Origin: Candidatus Wallbacteria bacterium
GTDB taxonomy: Bacteria; Muiribacteriota; JAQTZZ01
Direction of reading: 5' to 3'
Length of the DNA stretch: 64,000 bases
Assembly (NCBI GenBank): GCA_028687545.1
Contig: JAQTZZ010000005.1
Span: 1 to 64,000, forward strand
Both the position numbers and the translations under genes were made by a program. The notes beneath the pieces were generated by a model. That model saw only the letters and a program-made list of their open reading frames with translations, was not told the DNA's origin and searched no databases. Below are positions 42,114-50,970 of the stretch, in pieces. How positions within the stretch are numbered: position 1 is the stretch's first letter; each line of letters starts with the position of its first letter.

Positions 42114-44807
42114 TTACTCCTCAGAACCAAGATTCGGTTGTTTCTCCAGAGGAAGGCTGATCATGATCTCAAGTCCTCCTGCTTGCCGGTTATGAGCTTC
42201 GATTGTCCCTCCATGCATTTCGATCACGCTCCTGGCAATGCTGAGCCCCAGCCCTGTGCCACCTGACGAAGTACCAGGCACACGGTAAAACTTGTCGAAA
42301 ACTGAAGGCAGATGGTCTTCCGGAATTCCAGGCCCATTGTCCGCAATTGTCATTATAATATACTCTTCTTTTTCAAATGCGGATATCTCGATGCAGGAAT
42401 CCTCTGGTGTATATTTAGCGGCATTAATCAACAGATTGGTAAGTGCTGATTCGAACAGCGAGAAGTCGATTCTGGCAAAAGGAAGATCCTTTGCGATATT
42501 CTGCCTGATCTGATGGCCTTTCAGAAATTTGTCCAGCTTGGTCAGGCTTGTGTCGATGATCTCCCTTAAATCATTCCAGTCCAGCTTCAAATTGATTACA
42601 CCTGAGTTTAAACGTGACATGTCCAAAATGTTGTTGACTTCACGGTTAAGCCGTTCGACTGATTCCCCCAGTTCTTCCAGAATCTGAGCGCGCAGTTCTG
42701 AATCCTTAAAGGACTGCTCATTTTCCAGTACGGAAGTCAGACCTATGATAGCGGTAAGCGGGGTCTTGATTTCATGAGAAATGCAATCCAGAATTGTCTG
42801 GTGCAGCCGTTCTGACTCCTTCAGGCGTTCGGATTCCCGGACCTTTTCCTTGAGAAGATCGCGTTCCAGGTATGCCGAACACTGCCAGGCAATTGCAGCC
42901 AGAAGGTTTTTTTCGTCGATCGTAAACGGCCTTTTCGGATTATGCGGACTGAGAGAAACTACTCCCAGAACGTCAGTGGGTCCTTTCAGAGGAAAATAGA
43001 TGGCATTGGCCCGTGACAGGGTATCTGTGGACCAGCCTGCAGGCCGGTTGTTGTCGAACGACCACTGGGCCACTGCCCATTCTTTTGGATCGGAAAGCCA
43101 GCTGGAAAACGGCACAGGTATTTCTTCAAGTCCTCTGTCGGCTTTTTTATATATGATGGAACAAGCACCATCAAAGTGAGTCCCGAGCTTTACCGACAGT
43201 TTCTGCAGACATTCTATCCGGCCGGCGGCTTGAGCAATGATCTCCACGATTTCAAACAGCAGTTCGGTCCTGGCTTCCCTGGACTGAAGGAGAAGTCTGT
43301 TTTTTCGGATGCGATTGGCGAGAACTGCTGTGATAATTGCTGTAAACCCATAGGCGATGCACATCATGATATCTTCTGTTTTGAAAATGAAGAAAGTAAA
43401 AGTCGGCGGAATAAAAATGTAATTCCACAAGGTGGCGCTTAAAACAGCAGAGAGCAGAAGAGGTCCCAGGGTGGAGAAAGACCCGATGAACATGATTGCC
43501 AGCAGATAGACAAAACCAATCGACTGATAAGTGAAGAATCTCATCAGGAAGGAATTAAGCATGGTGATGGCTGCGATGATCAGAAGTGCTTTTAAATAAT
43601 CACTGCCTGTAGCTGTCAGCAGCCAGATCCCCGGATATCTGGTCGCCGGTAGAGAGCGGGTGATCTTATGTTCACGCAATACGTGGATATCGATGTTGGT
43701 TTCCTTGACCAGGCGGTCCAGCAGGGTCCCGCCTGTGATCAGATTTCTGATCCAGGTGCTTCTCGGCCTGCCTACTATGATCTGCGACACATTCTGCTGC
43801 TCTGCGATGCGTTTGAGAGCCAGAACTATATCAGTGTCCGAAGTCGTGATGATCCTGGCGCCAAGGCTTCTGGCAAGTTCAAGATTTTTTGAAAGCCTGG
43901 TCTTTTCCTCGTCGTTTAAAACAACACCGCTGTCTATGTTGGCGGCGACCCAGGGCATTTCCGCTGCAAAAGCTAACCGTCTGGCCGCCCTGACCAGTTT
44001 CTGCGAGTGCGGGCTGTGGCTGACAGCGACCATCAGCGCTCCTCTGCCGGCTGTGGATGCATTGTGTCCTTCGGATATTGCCAGGGTCAGCAATTCGTTG
44101 CTGACGACTTCTCCAGTGATTTTTAGAGCCAGCTCCCGCAAGGCAGTCAGTTTTTCAACTTTGAAAAAATTTTCAGTGGCAATGGCTGCCCGCTCGCCTA
44201 GATAGACCTTTCCTTCTCTGAGCCGGTCCAGCAATTCCGCTGGAGTGATGTCCACAAGTTCGATCTGAGTGGCCTGCTCCAGAAGGGAGTCAGGGACCGT
44301 TTCATTTACTCTGATTCCTGTGATCGATTCCACGTCTTCGTTGCGGCTCTCGATATGCTGGACATTCAAGGAACTGAATACATCGATCCCGTTGTCAAGG
44401 ATTTCCAGTACATCCTGCCAGCGTTTTTCATGCCTGGAACCCGGGGCATTGGTATGGGCAAGCTCGTCCACCAGCACCACTTGAGGCCTGCACGCAAGCA
44501 CTGCGTCTATGTCCAGTTCCTCAAGAGTCATCCCGCGGTATTCGGTTTTCTTACGCGGGATTATCCTAAGATTGGCGAGCAAGGCCTGAGTTTCAGTTCT
44601 GTCGTGGGTTTCCACCAGAGCGACTGCCACATCCAGGCCGGCTTTGCGCAGTTGATGCGCCGCCTGCAGCATGGCATAAGTTTTACCGACACCCGCAGAC
44701 ATGCCGAAAAAGATGCGCAACTTTCCCAGCTGCTTCTGTTTCTCCGCCTGCCTGATCGAATCAAGCAGAAGCTGCGGATCAGGCCTGGTTTCATCGCTGA
44801 AGGTCAT
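42114..44807 (-). CDS. kdpD: KdpD sensor histidine kinase
   Basis: The 897-residue protein has the N-terminal KdpD domain (KLRIFFGMSAGVGKTYAML, about 26-44, and LVDELAHTNAPGSRHEKRWQ), a USP-like domain, four membrane helices, a GAF-like domain, the kinase core with ISHEIKTPLTAIIGL, and ATPase motifs (IADNGPGIP, GGTGLGLSIA). It senses low potassium or turgor and phosphorylates KdpE. Its start overlaps kdpC as ATGA. Confidence 0.97.
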   Translation of the reverse strand: MTFSDETRPDPQLLLDSIRQAEKQKQLGKLRIFFGMSAGVGKTYAMLQAAHQLRKAGLDVAVALVETHDRTETQALLANLRIIPRKKTEYRGMTLEELDIDAVLACRPQVVLVDELAHTNAPGSRHEKRWQDVLEILDNGIDVFSSLNVQHIESRNEDVESITGIRVNETVPDSLLEQATQIELVDITPAELLDRLREGKVYLGERAAIATENFFKVEKLTALRELALKITGEVVSNELLTLAISEGHNASTAGRGALMVAVSHSPHSQKLVRAARRLAFAAEMPWVAANIDSGVVLNDEEKTRLSKNLELARSLGARIITTSDTDIVLALKRIAEQQNVSQIIVGRPRSTWIRNLITGGTLLDRLVKETNIDIHVLREHKITRSLPATRYPGIWLLTATGSDYLKALLIIAAITMLNSFLMRFFTYQSIGFVYLLAIMFIGSFSTLGPLLLSAVLSATLWNYIFIPPTFTFFIFKTEDIMMCIAYGFTAIITAVLANRIRKNRLLLQSREARTELLFEIVEIIAQAAGRIECLQKLSVKLGTHFDGACSIIYKKADRGLEEIPVPFSSWLSDPKEWAVAQWSFDNNRPAGWSTDTLSRANAIYFPLKGPTDVLGVVSLSPHNPKRPFTIDEKNLLAAIAWQCSAYLERDLLKEKVRESERLKESERLHQTILDCISHEIKTPLTAIIGLTSVLENEQSFKDSELRAQILEELGESVERLNREVNNILDMSRLNSGVINLKLDWNDLREIIDTSLTKLDKFLKGHQIRQNIAKDLPFARIDFSLFESALTNLLINAAKYTPEDSCIEISAFEKEEYIIMTIADNGPGIPEDHLPSVFDKFYRVPGTSSGGTGLGLSIARSVIEMHGGTIEAHNRQAGGLEIMISLPLEKQPNLGSEE

Positions 44808-45376
44808 TTGATTCCTTCCAGAGCCAGATTCAGTTTCAGGACATTGATCCTCGGCTCACCTAAAATATCCAGAGTGCGTTCTTCAGCCGTCTCCCTGATC
44901 AAGCCGAACAGTCTGTCAAGACGGGACTTGTCAAAACATCTTGCCGCTGCCACGCGGCCGGCCTGCAGGATTGCTGACCTGACACTGATGTGTGGATCAA
45001 GCCCGCTTCCAGACGAAAAGAGCATTTCCGTAGGGACGGTTTCCGAAGCAGGCAGCGAGTTGGCGGCGCTGAATTTCCCTGAATTGAGTGTCATCTGGTC
45101 GGATAAGGCCTGACCGGCAATTGGCAAGTTACTTCCGCTGGAAGGCATAGTGTTGTAATCTGTGGTCGAGGGCCTGGGCCAGAAATAATTCTGTCCTGCA
45201 AATTTCTGCCCGATCAAAGTGGAGCCGACGACTGCACCATTCCTGATGATCAGGCTGCCTTCAGCCTGAGACGGGAAAAATGACTGAGAGACCAGTGTGA
45301 CAAACAGTGGATAACAGAAACCGGTCAATACTGTCAGCATGGAATAGATTATAACTGAAGTCCAGATCTGTTTCAT
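44804..45376 (-). CDS. kdpC: KdpC potassium ATPase subunit
   Basis: The 190-residue protein has one membrane helix near the start and the KdpC motifs GQKFAGQNYFWPRPS, SGSNLPI, SGSGLDPHIS and LGEPRINVLKLN. KdpC stabilises the KdpFABC complex. The ATG at 45376 has TGAGG eight bases upstream; the ATG at 45382 is too close to it. It lies ten bases after kdpB. Confidence 0.96.
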   Translation of the reverse strand: MKQIWTSVIIYSMLTVLTGFCYPLFVTLVSQSFFPSQAEGSLIIRNGAVVGSTLIGQKFAGQNYFWPRPSTTDYNTMPSSGSNLPIAGQALSDQMTLNSGKFSAANSLPASETVPTEMLFSSGSGLDPHISVRSAILQAGRVAAARCFDKSRLDRLFGLIRETAEERTLDILGEPRINVLKLNLALEGIK

Positions 45377-45386
45377 GTTCATCGCC

Positions 45387-47471
45387 TCACAAGCTTGCAG
45401 ATGCAATAATCATGTCAATCAGTTTGATCCCGATAAAGGGAACTATGATCCCTCCTGCACCATAGAACAGCAGGTTCCGCTTCAACAGAATTTCAGCCGG
45501 TTCTGGTTGATATTCCACTCCTCTCAGAGCCAGCGGGATCAGAGCGATGATGATCAGGGCATTGAAAATCACTGCGCTGAGAATCGCGTTCTGCGGGGAG
45601 GACAGATGCATCAGGTTAAGGCCGGCCAAAGGGCCGGTTTTTCCGTTTACCGCATAGAGCGTGGCAAAAAGAGCAGGGATGATCGCAAAGTACTTGGCCA
45701 CATCATTCGCGATACTGAAAGTGGTCAGTGCTCCGCGCGTCATCAGAAGCTGTTTCCCGATTTCCACGATTTCAATCAGCTTGGTCGGATCGCTTTCCAG
45801 ATCCACCATGTTGCCTGCCTCGCGGGCAGCTTGAGTACCGGTGTTCATACTCACACCGACATCAGCCTGGGCAAGCGCTGGTGCATCATTAGTGCCGTCT
45901 CCGGTCATGGCCACCAGATTCCCTTCCCGCTGTTCCTGCCGGATGCGGGTGAGCTTAGCTTCCGGTGTAGCTTCGGCAATGAAATCATCGACTCCGGCTT
46001 CGGCTGCAATGGCTGCGGCTGTCACAGGATTGTCGCCTGTGATCATCACGGTCCGGATGCCCATTCTGCGGAGTCTGGCGAAGCGCTCGCTGATTTCACC
46101 CTTTACAATGTCCTTGAGATGGATCAGCCCCAGGGCTTTTCCATTGTCGATCACAGCGAGAGGAGTACCGCCGCTTCCGGCGATTTCCTGATAACTTTCC
46201 TCGAGATTCTGAGGGAAAACGCCACCGGATTTAATCAGCTCTCTCTTGATCGCATCTACCGAACCTTTACGGATGCACCGCTTGATTTTGCCGGATTTTT
46301 CCATGTCGATTCCGCTCATCTGTGTTTTAGCCGAAAAGGGGATGAAATCTGCATCTGCAGGTTTGAACTCTTCTCCGCGCAGATTGAATTTCCGTTTCGC
46401 AAGTATGACGATGGAGCGTCCTTCCGGAGTTTCGTCAGCCATGGAAGCCAGCTGAGAGGCATTCGCCAGCTCTCTGCCGGTAATGCCTGGTGCAGGGATG
46501 AAATCGACAGCCATGCGGTTGCCGAGGGTGATGGTGCCTGTTTTATCCAGGAGCAGCACATTGATGTCGCCGGCTGCTTCAACTGCCCTCCCGCTCTTGG
46601 CGATCACGTTCTGCCTGATCAGCCGGTCCATGCCTGCAATCCCGATGGCGTTCAGGAGTCCTCCGATGGTTGTGGGGATCAGGCAGACCAGCAAAGAGAC
46701 CAGCACAGGCACTGTTACAATGGCGGAAAGATCCTGGCCTGCTGAATTTCCGGCATAATCCGCAAAGAATTTCAGAGTCACCACTGCCAGCAGGAAAATC
46801 AGGGTCATGGCTGAGAGCAGTATGCCGAGGGCGATTTCGTTAGGAGTTTTCTGGCGCTGCGCTCCTTCGATCAGGGCGATCATGCGGTCGATAAAGCTTT
46901 TTCCCGGTTCGGCTGTGATCCTGATCACGATCCTGTCGCTGATTACTCTGGTACCGCCAGTGACTGCGCTCCTGTCGCCTCCGCTTTCGCGGATTACAGG
47001 CGCAGATTCGCCGGTAATGGCAGATTCGTCGACACTGGCGATCCCTTCGATCACTTCTCCGTCTGACGGAATAATGTCTCCTGCCTCGCAGACCACCAGG
47101 TCGTCTTTTTTGATTTCTGATGACGCGATACGCTCCTCAATGCCCTGTCTCAAAAGCCTGGCATAGACTTCAACCCTGGATCTGCGCAACGATTCGGCCT
47201 GTGCTTTCCCACGTCCTTCAGCTACGGATTGTGCGAAGTTGGCGAACAGCACTGTAAACCAGAGCCAGAGGCAGATCTGAATTTCAAATCCTGGAAATCT
47301 CCAGCTCAGAATCAAGTGGATGCAGGAAATTGTCGTCAGGATGGCTCCAGCCATGGTCACAAACATCACCGGGTTCCTGTACTGGACTGCAGGATTCAGT
47401 TTCCGGAAAGACTCTTTAGCTGCCATCTGCAAAATCGCAGTGTAACTCAGGGAGCTTTCATTTGCGTTCAT
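45387..47471 (-). CDS. kdpB: KdpB P-type ATPase subunit
   Basis: The 694-residue protein powers potassium uptake by ATP hydrolysis. It has the phosphorylation site [10 protein letters not shown] (Asp309), [10 protein letters not shown], the membrane motif [11 protein letters not shown] and the hinge [19 protein letters not shown] chose the ATG at 47471 after GAGGTG; a GTG two codons upstream lies inside that site. A seven-base gap separates it from kdpA. Confidence 0.97.
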   Translation of the reverse strand: MNANESSLSYTAILQMAAKESFRKLNPAVQYRNPVMFVTMAGAILTTISCIHLILSWRFPGFEIQICLWLWFTVLFANFAQSVAEGRGKAQAESLRRSRVEVYARLLRQGIEERIASSEIKKDDLVVCEAGDIIPSDGEVIEGIASVDESAITGESAPVIRESGGDRSAVTGGTRVISDRIVIRITAEPGKSFIDRMIALIEGAQRQKTPNEIALGILLSAMTLIFLLAVVTLKFFADYAGNSAGQDLSAIVTVPVLVSLLVCLIPTTIGGLLNAIGIAGMDRLIRQNVIAKSGRAVEAAGDINVLLLDKTGTITLGNRMAVDFIPAPGITGRELANASQLASMADETPEGRSIVILAKRKFNLRGEEFKPADADFIPFSAKTQMSGIDMEKSGKIKRCIRKGSVDAIKRELIKSGGVFPQNLEESYQEIAGSGGTPLAVIDNGKALGLIHLKDIVKGEISERFARLRRMGIRTVMITGDNPVTAAAIAAEAGVDDFIAEATPEAKLTRIRQEQREGNLVAMTGDGTNDAPALAQADVGVSMNTGTQAAREAGNMVDLESDPTKLIEIVEIGKQLLMTRGALTTFSIANDVAKYFAIIPALFATLYAVNGKTGPLAGLNLMHLSSPQNAILSAVIFNALIIIALIPLALRGVEYQPEPAEILLKRNLLFYGAGGIIVPFIGIKLIDMIIASASL

Positions 47472-47478
47472 AGTCACC

Positions 47479-49161
47479 TCAGAATTTCAAGCCGCCGTTC
47501 AAAAACAGTAAATGATCCACGACCGGTCCGAGTACTAGAGAGGGCAGGAATGTCAAAGCGCCGACGATCAGGATCACTCCGATCAGGAGCAGGGCAAAGA
47601 CCAGATTGTTTACAGGCAGTGTGCCGCTGGAAGCAGGAACAGATTGTTTGACTGCCAGGCATTCGGCGAGTGCCAGGCAGGGCAGCATTACAGCGAAGCG
47701 TCCGATCAGCATGGAAATCCCCAAGCTGAGATTGTAAAACTTCGTATTGGCGGTAAGACCGGCAAAGGCACTGCCGTTATTGGCTGCCGCAGAAGTAAAG
47801 GCATAGAGGATCTCGCTGAATCCATGAGGTCCTTTTGCTGACAGCGAAGAAAGAGCAGCTGGAAGAACGCAGGCCAGCGCTGTACCCAGCAGGATGACGG
47901 CAGACGGCGCAATGATCCCGATGCAGACCAGCTGGATTTCCTTTCGTTCGATTTTTTTGCCCAGGTATTCAGGCGTCCTGCCCACCATCAGGCCGGAAAT
48001 AAAAATAGCCAGCAGGACAAAAAGCAGCATTCCATACATCCCGCAGCCGAGCCCGCCGAAGATGATCTCCCCCAGCAGCATGTTGAACAGTGCCACACTG
48101 CCGGATAGCGGAGAAAGGCTTTCCTGCATGGCGTTTACCGAACCATTCGAAGCCGCTGTGGTGGCGCAGGACCAGAGAATACTGTTGGCTGTGCCGAAGC
48201 GGGTTTCCTTGCCTTCCATGGCAATCCTGCCGACTACGCCGCCTGCCTTATATTCCGACCAGAGAGAAACGCTGAGTCCGGTCAGGAAAATTACCATCAT
48301 GACCGAGTATAGGACCCAGGCGTGTTTTTTCTGATTGACCATGACCCCATAGGTGTAAACAAAACCCGCGGGCAGCATGAGAATCGCCAGCATCTCGATA
48401 AAGTTGGAGAGCGGAGTCGGATTTTCGAACGGATGGGCACTGTTGGCATTGAAGAAGCCGCCGCCATTGGTGCCGAGCTGTTTGATGGCAATCTGCGAAG
48501 CTGCTGGACCCATCGGAATAATCTGTTTGACGCCTTCGAGAGTTGTGGCTTCTTGATTGGCTGAAAAACTCTGGACAACGCCCTGCTGAACCAGAACCAG
48601 AGCCAGTACAAGCGAAAGCGGCAGCAGAATGTAAGTTGTGGCGCGGGTCATGTCCACCCAGAAATTTCCGATGCGGGTGTTGTTTCTGATCACTCCCCTG
48701 AATAGTGCCACTGCTGCAGCCATGCCAGTGGCTGCACTCAGAAAGTTCTGCACACAAAACCCGGCCATCTGCACCAGATTTCCCATGGCTGTTTCACCTG
48801 CATAGGATTGCCAGTTGGTGTTGGTCACAAAACTAACCGCTGTGTTGAAGGCTAAGGTCCACTCCACATCTGCGGCGTGATTCGGGTTGAGCGGAAGCCG
48901 GGACTGGAATAACTGCAGAAGAAAGAGAACTATCAGACCGATTAAATTGAAAATCAGCAGATTCCCGGCATATTCTTTCCAGCCGGTTTCGACTTCAGGT
49001 TTCACACCGCAGATTTTGTAAAACAGTCGTTCGGGATATCCCAATAAAGGAATGGAGCTCAGCTTTCCCTCAAATACTCTGGCCATGTAGATTCCTGTCA
49101 ACGGAGTCAGGGCAATCAGACAAGCGACATAGAGGCTGATCTGCAATAAATCATTATCCAT
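47479..49161 (-). CDS. kdpA: KdpA potassium-channel-like subunit
   Basis: The 560-residue membrane protein forms the potassium entry path. It has about ten membrane segments and four filter-like loops, including [31 protein letters not shown] and [12 protein letters not shown]. Its length equals that of the usual KdpA when it starts at 49161, two bases after kdpF. GGAGA lies about ten bases upstream. Confidence 0.97.
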   Translation of the reverse strand: MDNDLLQISLYVACLIALTPLTGIYMARVFEGKLSSIPLLGYPERLFYKICGVKPEVETGWKEYAGNLLIFNLIGLIVLFLLQLFQSRLPLNPNHAADVEWTLAFNTAVSFVTNTNWQSYAGETAMGNLVQMAGFCVQNFLSAATGMAAAVALFRGVIRNNTRIGNFWVDMTRATTYILLPLSLVLALVLVQQGVVQSFSANQEATTLEGVKQIIPMGPAASQIAIKQLGTNGGGFFNANSAHPFENPTPLSNFIEMLAILMLPAGFVYTYGVMVNQKKHAWVLYSVMMVIFLTGLSVSLWSEYKAGGVVGRIAMEGKETRFGTANSILWSCATTAASNGSVNAMQESLSPLSGSVALFNMLLGEIIFGGLGCGMYGMLLFVLLAIFISGLMVGRTPEYLGKKIERKEIQLVCIGIIAPSAVILLGTALACVLPAALSSLSAKGPHGFSEILYAFTSAAANNGSAFAGLTANTKFYNLSLGISMLIGRFAVMLPCLALAECLAVKQSVPASSGTLPVNNLVFALLLIGVILIVGALTFLPSLVLGPVVDHLLFLNGGLKF

Positions 49162-49163
49162 GG

Positions 49164-49247
49164 TTAAAATTTCTCCGGATAAAGCATTGTATAGATCAGA
49201 TAGATGCAGAGAAGCAGAGCCGAGATTCCAGCCAGCATGAATTCCAT
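49164..49247 (-). CDS. kdpF: KdpF small subunit
   Basis: A 27-residue reading frame codes for one membrane helix (LAGISALLLCIYLIYTMLYP) directly upstream of kdpA, with AAGGGAGG five bases before its ATG. Size, hydrophobicity and position match KdpF, the lipid-like stabilising subunit of the potassium pump. Two bases separate its stop from the kdpA start. Confidence 0.9.
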   Translation of the reverse strand: MEFMLAGISALLLCIYLIYTMLYPEKF

Positions 49248-49274
49248 GGCAGCCTCCCTTCTTTTCCTGACTCA

Positions 49275-49339
49275 ACTATAGCGCGAATGCTTAGGCAAAT
49301 CGAGTAAAAAGGCAGCTCAAACCCGTAAGGAATCCGTAA
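49275..49339 (-). promoter_or_regulatory. kdp promoter with candidate KdpE direct repeats
   Basis: On the minus strand TATAGT (49275-49280) lies 27 bases before the kdpF ATG and lacks a good -35 box, as for activated promoters. Further upstream TTACGG occurs twice, one helical turn apart (49323-49328 and 49334-49339, 11-base period). OmpR-family activators such as KdpE bind such repeats. The rest of 49340-49481 has a palindromic CCGAATTCGG at about 49348 and a pyrimidine-rich run. Confidence 0.5.
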
Positions 49340-49481
49340 AATCAGCCCGAATTCGGATTCTTTTCTTTTTCCTTAAGAAAGAGACGTACCATACACCGGG
49401 TCTATACAATTGACAGAAATTAAAATCACAAAGTCAAAAACCGTCACCTTACCTCAAGTGCAACACTACAGATAGTCGTTT

Positions 49482-50648
49482 TCAACAGCTTGTGAAGATA
49501 TCGGTTAGATCGTGCCAGCCCAGGATGCTGGTATTCCTTAGTTTCAATTTTTCCTCCCCCCCGTAAATTAGAAAGGACCGCCCATTCAGACCGCTGATTT
49601 TTTCCCAGTATTTAATCGAATCAAGATGATCAGGTACGATTGTTTTCCCGCTTTTCACTTCTATCGCGATCGGCTTACCACCGATTTCTACGATGCAATC
49701 GATCTCACGCCCTGATTTATCCCGGAAAAAGTACAGCCCGTTTCCGATTCCGCGATTCCAGCGATATTTTAAAAGTTCACAAACAACCAAAGACTCGAAA
49801 ATAGATCCGCGCAGATAATGAGTTTCCAGTTGTGCGCTGTTTTCAATGCCTAGCAGCGCGCATAAGAGGCCGGTATCATAGAAAAACAGCTTGGGCATTT
49901 TGATAAGTCTTTTGTTGAAATTGTTGTGGTATGGCCTGGCGAAAAAAATCAAATAGCTCTGTTCCAGAAGCCCAAGCCAGGATTTTGCCGTATTGTGTGA
50001 AATTCCGCAGTCAGAAGCCAGAGAAGAAAAATTTACCAGCTGTCCTACTCTTCCTGAGCAAAGCCTGAGAAATTTCTGAAAAAGGTTCAGGTCAAAAACA
50101 TTCTGAATAGATCTGAGATCGCGTTCCACATATGTCTGTATGTAATTCGGAAACCAGTCTCCAGCCGGTATTTTCCGGTCATGCATCCCGGGATAAAGCC
50201 CGGTGTAAAGAAGTTCATCAAGTTTATGAATATCGAATTCGGTTCCTTTTGTTTCTTCCAAGCTGAATGGCAGAAGCTTCAGGATAGCAACCCTTCCGGC
50301 CAGGGTTTGCGAGATTGATTCGTGCAGCAGAAAATTCTGCGAACCTGTCAGAATAAACTGGCCTGATTTTCCAGTTTGATCAACAATAGTTTGAATATAA
50401 GAAAAAAGTTCTGGAACACGTTGTGCCTCATCCAGGATCATACCTTCTGGGTGTGCCCCGAGAAATCCTTTCGGATCTTCCAGAGCGACCCGTCTGATTC
50501 CCGGATCTTCTAAAGAACAGTAATGTTTTCCAGGGAAAGCTGTTCTGGCCAGCGTGGTTTTGCCGGACTGCCTCGGGCCTGTGATTGCGATCACCTGGAA
50601 TTTTTCAGACAGTTCAAGTGCTTTTCTGTTCATGATTCTTTCAATCAT
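49482..50648 (-). CDS. AAA ATPase with DUF4143-type C-terminus
   Basis: The 388-residue protein has Walker A GPRQSGKTTLARTAFP, Walker B-like MILDEAQRVPELFSYIQ, ILTGSQNF and a C-terminal PD-(D/E)XK-like region (KSGREIDCIVEIGGKPIAIE, VKSGK). This is the common ATPase family with DUF4143, of unknown biological role and often linked to mobile or toxin-antitoxin-like behaviour. It stands alone between kdp and glnN. It has no ribosome site, and a strong promoter with a 17-base inverted repeat ends six bases before the ATG. Confidence 0.88.
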   Translation of the reverse strand: MIERIMNRKALELSEKFQVIAITGPRQSGKTTLARTAFPGKHYCSLEDPGIRRVALEDPKGFLGAHPEGMILDEAQRVPELFSYIQTIVDQTGKSGQFILTGSQNFLLHESISQTLAGRVAILKLLPFSLEETKGTEFDIHKLDELLYTGLYPGMHDRKIPAGDWFPNYIQTYVERDLRSIQNVFDLNLFQKFLRLCSGRVGQLVNFSSLASDCGISHNTAKSWLGLLEQSYLIFFARPYHNNFNKRLIKMPKLFFYDTGLLCALLGIENSAQLETHYLRGSIFESLVVCELLKYRWNRGIGNGLYFFRDKSGREIDCIVEIGGKPIAIEVKSGKTIVPDHLDSIKYWEKISGLNGRSFLIYGGEEKLKLRNTSILGWHDLTDIFTSC

Positions 50649-50654
50649 AATCTA

Positions 50655-50706
50655 AATATATTCAGTTTAGGCCAAATTGTCAATTGTAATGACAATTTGG
50701 CCTAAA
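50655..50706 (-). promoter_or_regulatory. Promoter within a 17-base inverted repeat
   Basis: TTTAGGCCAAATTGTCA (50666-50682) and its perfect complement (50690-50706) surround a seven-base centre. On the minus strand TTGACA (50678-50683), 17 bases and TATATT (50655-50660) form a near-consensus promoter whose -35 box and spacer lie inside the repeat. A repressor bound there would block transcription. Confidence 0.75.
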
Positions 50707-50904
50707 ATAAAGTCTTGAACTGATTTTCTTGTCAAGAAACTGGTGGCAGTTTTCTTTGCAACCGGTTACGCCTTCATTTTTCTTATATCGTACTTTTCAT
50801 AATTAACAAAATCACACCTGTCAAAATCAGCTCTGAAGAGGAGAATAAGGGCTTAGATTCAGTACTGCACGGAGAAGGAGCTTACTAAGTTTAGTGGTTC
50901 ATCC
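50707..50904. other. Rest of the gap between the ATPase and glnN
   Basis: The gap 50649-50970 (322 bases) holds no gene. Besides the two promoters there is a small palindrome TTTCTTG/CAAGAAA around one base (50725-50739), which could be an operator. I see nothing else in it. Confidence 0.5.
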
Positions 50905-50934
50905 TTGAAAAGATTAAAGAAGTTTGAGTATAAT
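50905..50934 (+). promoter_or_regulatory. Promoter of glnN
   Basis: TTGAAA (50905-50910), 18 bases and a perfect TATAAT (50929-50934) lie about 37 bases before the glnN ATG, which has AGGAGGG upstream. Confidence 0.6.
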
Positions 50935-50970
50935 GCATCTGTATTTCTTACCTAGTCAGGAGGGCAAAGT

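Noticed and set aside
45375-46745. 456-codon open frame on the plus strand
   Set aside because: It is antisense to kdpB, His/Asp/Gln-rich and without any family features. kdpB is unmistakable there.
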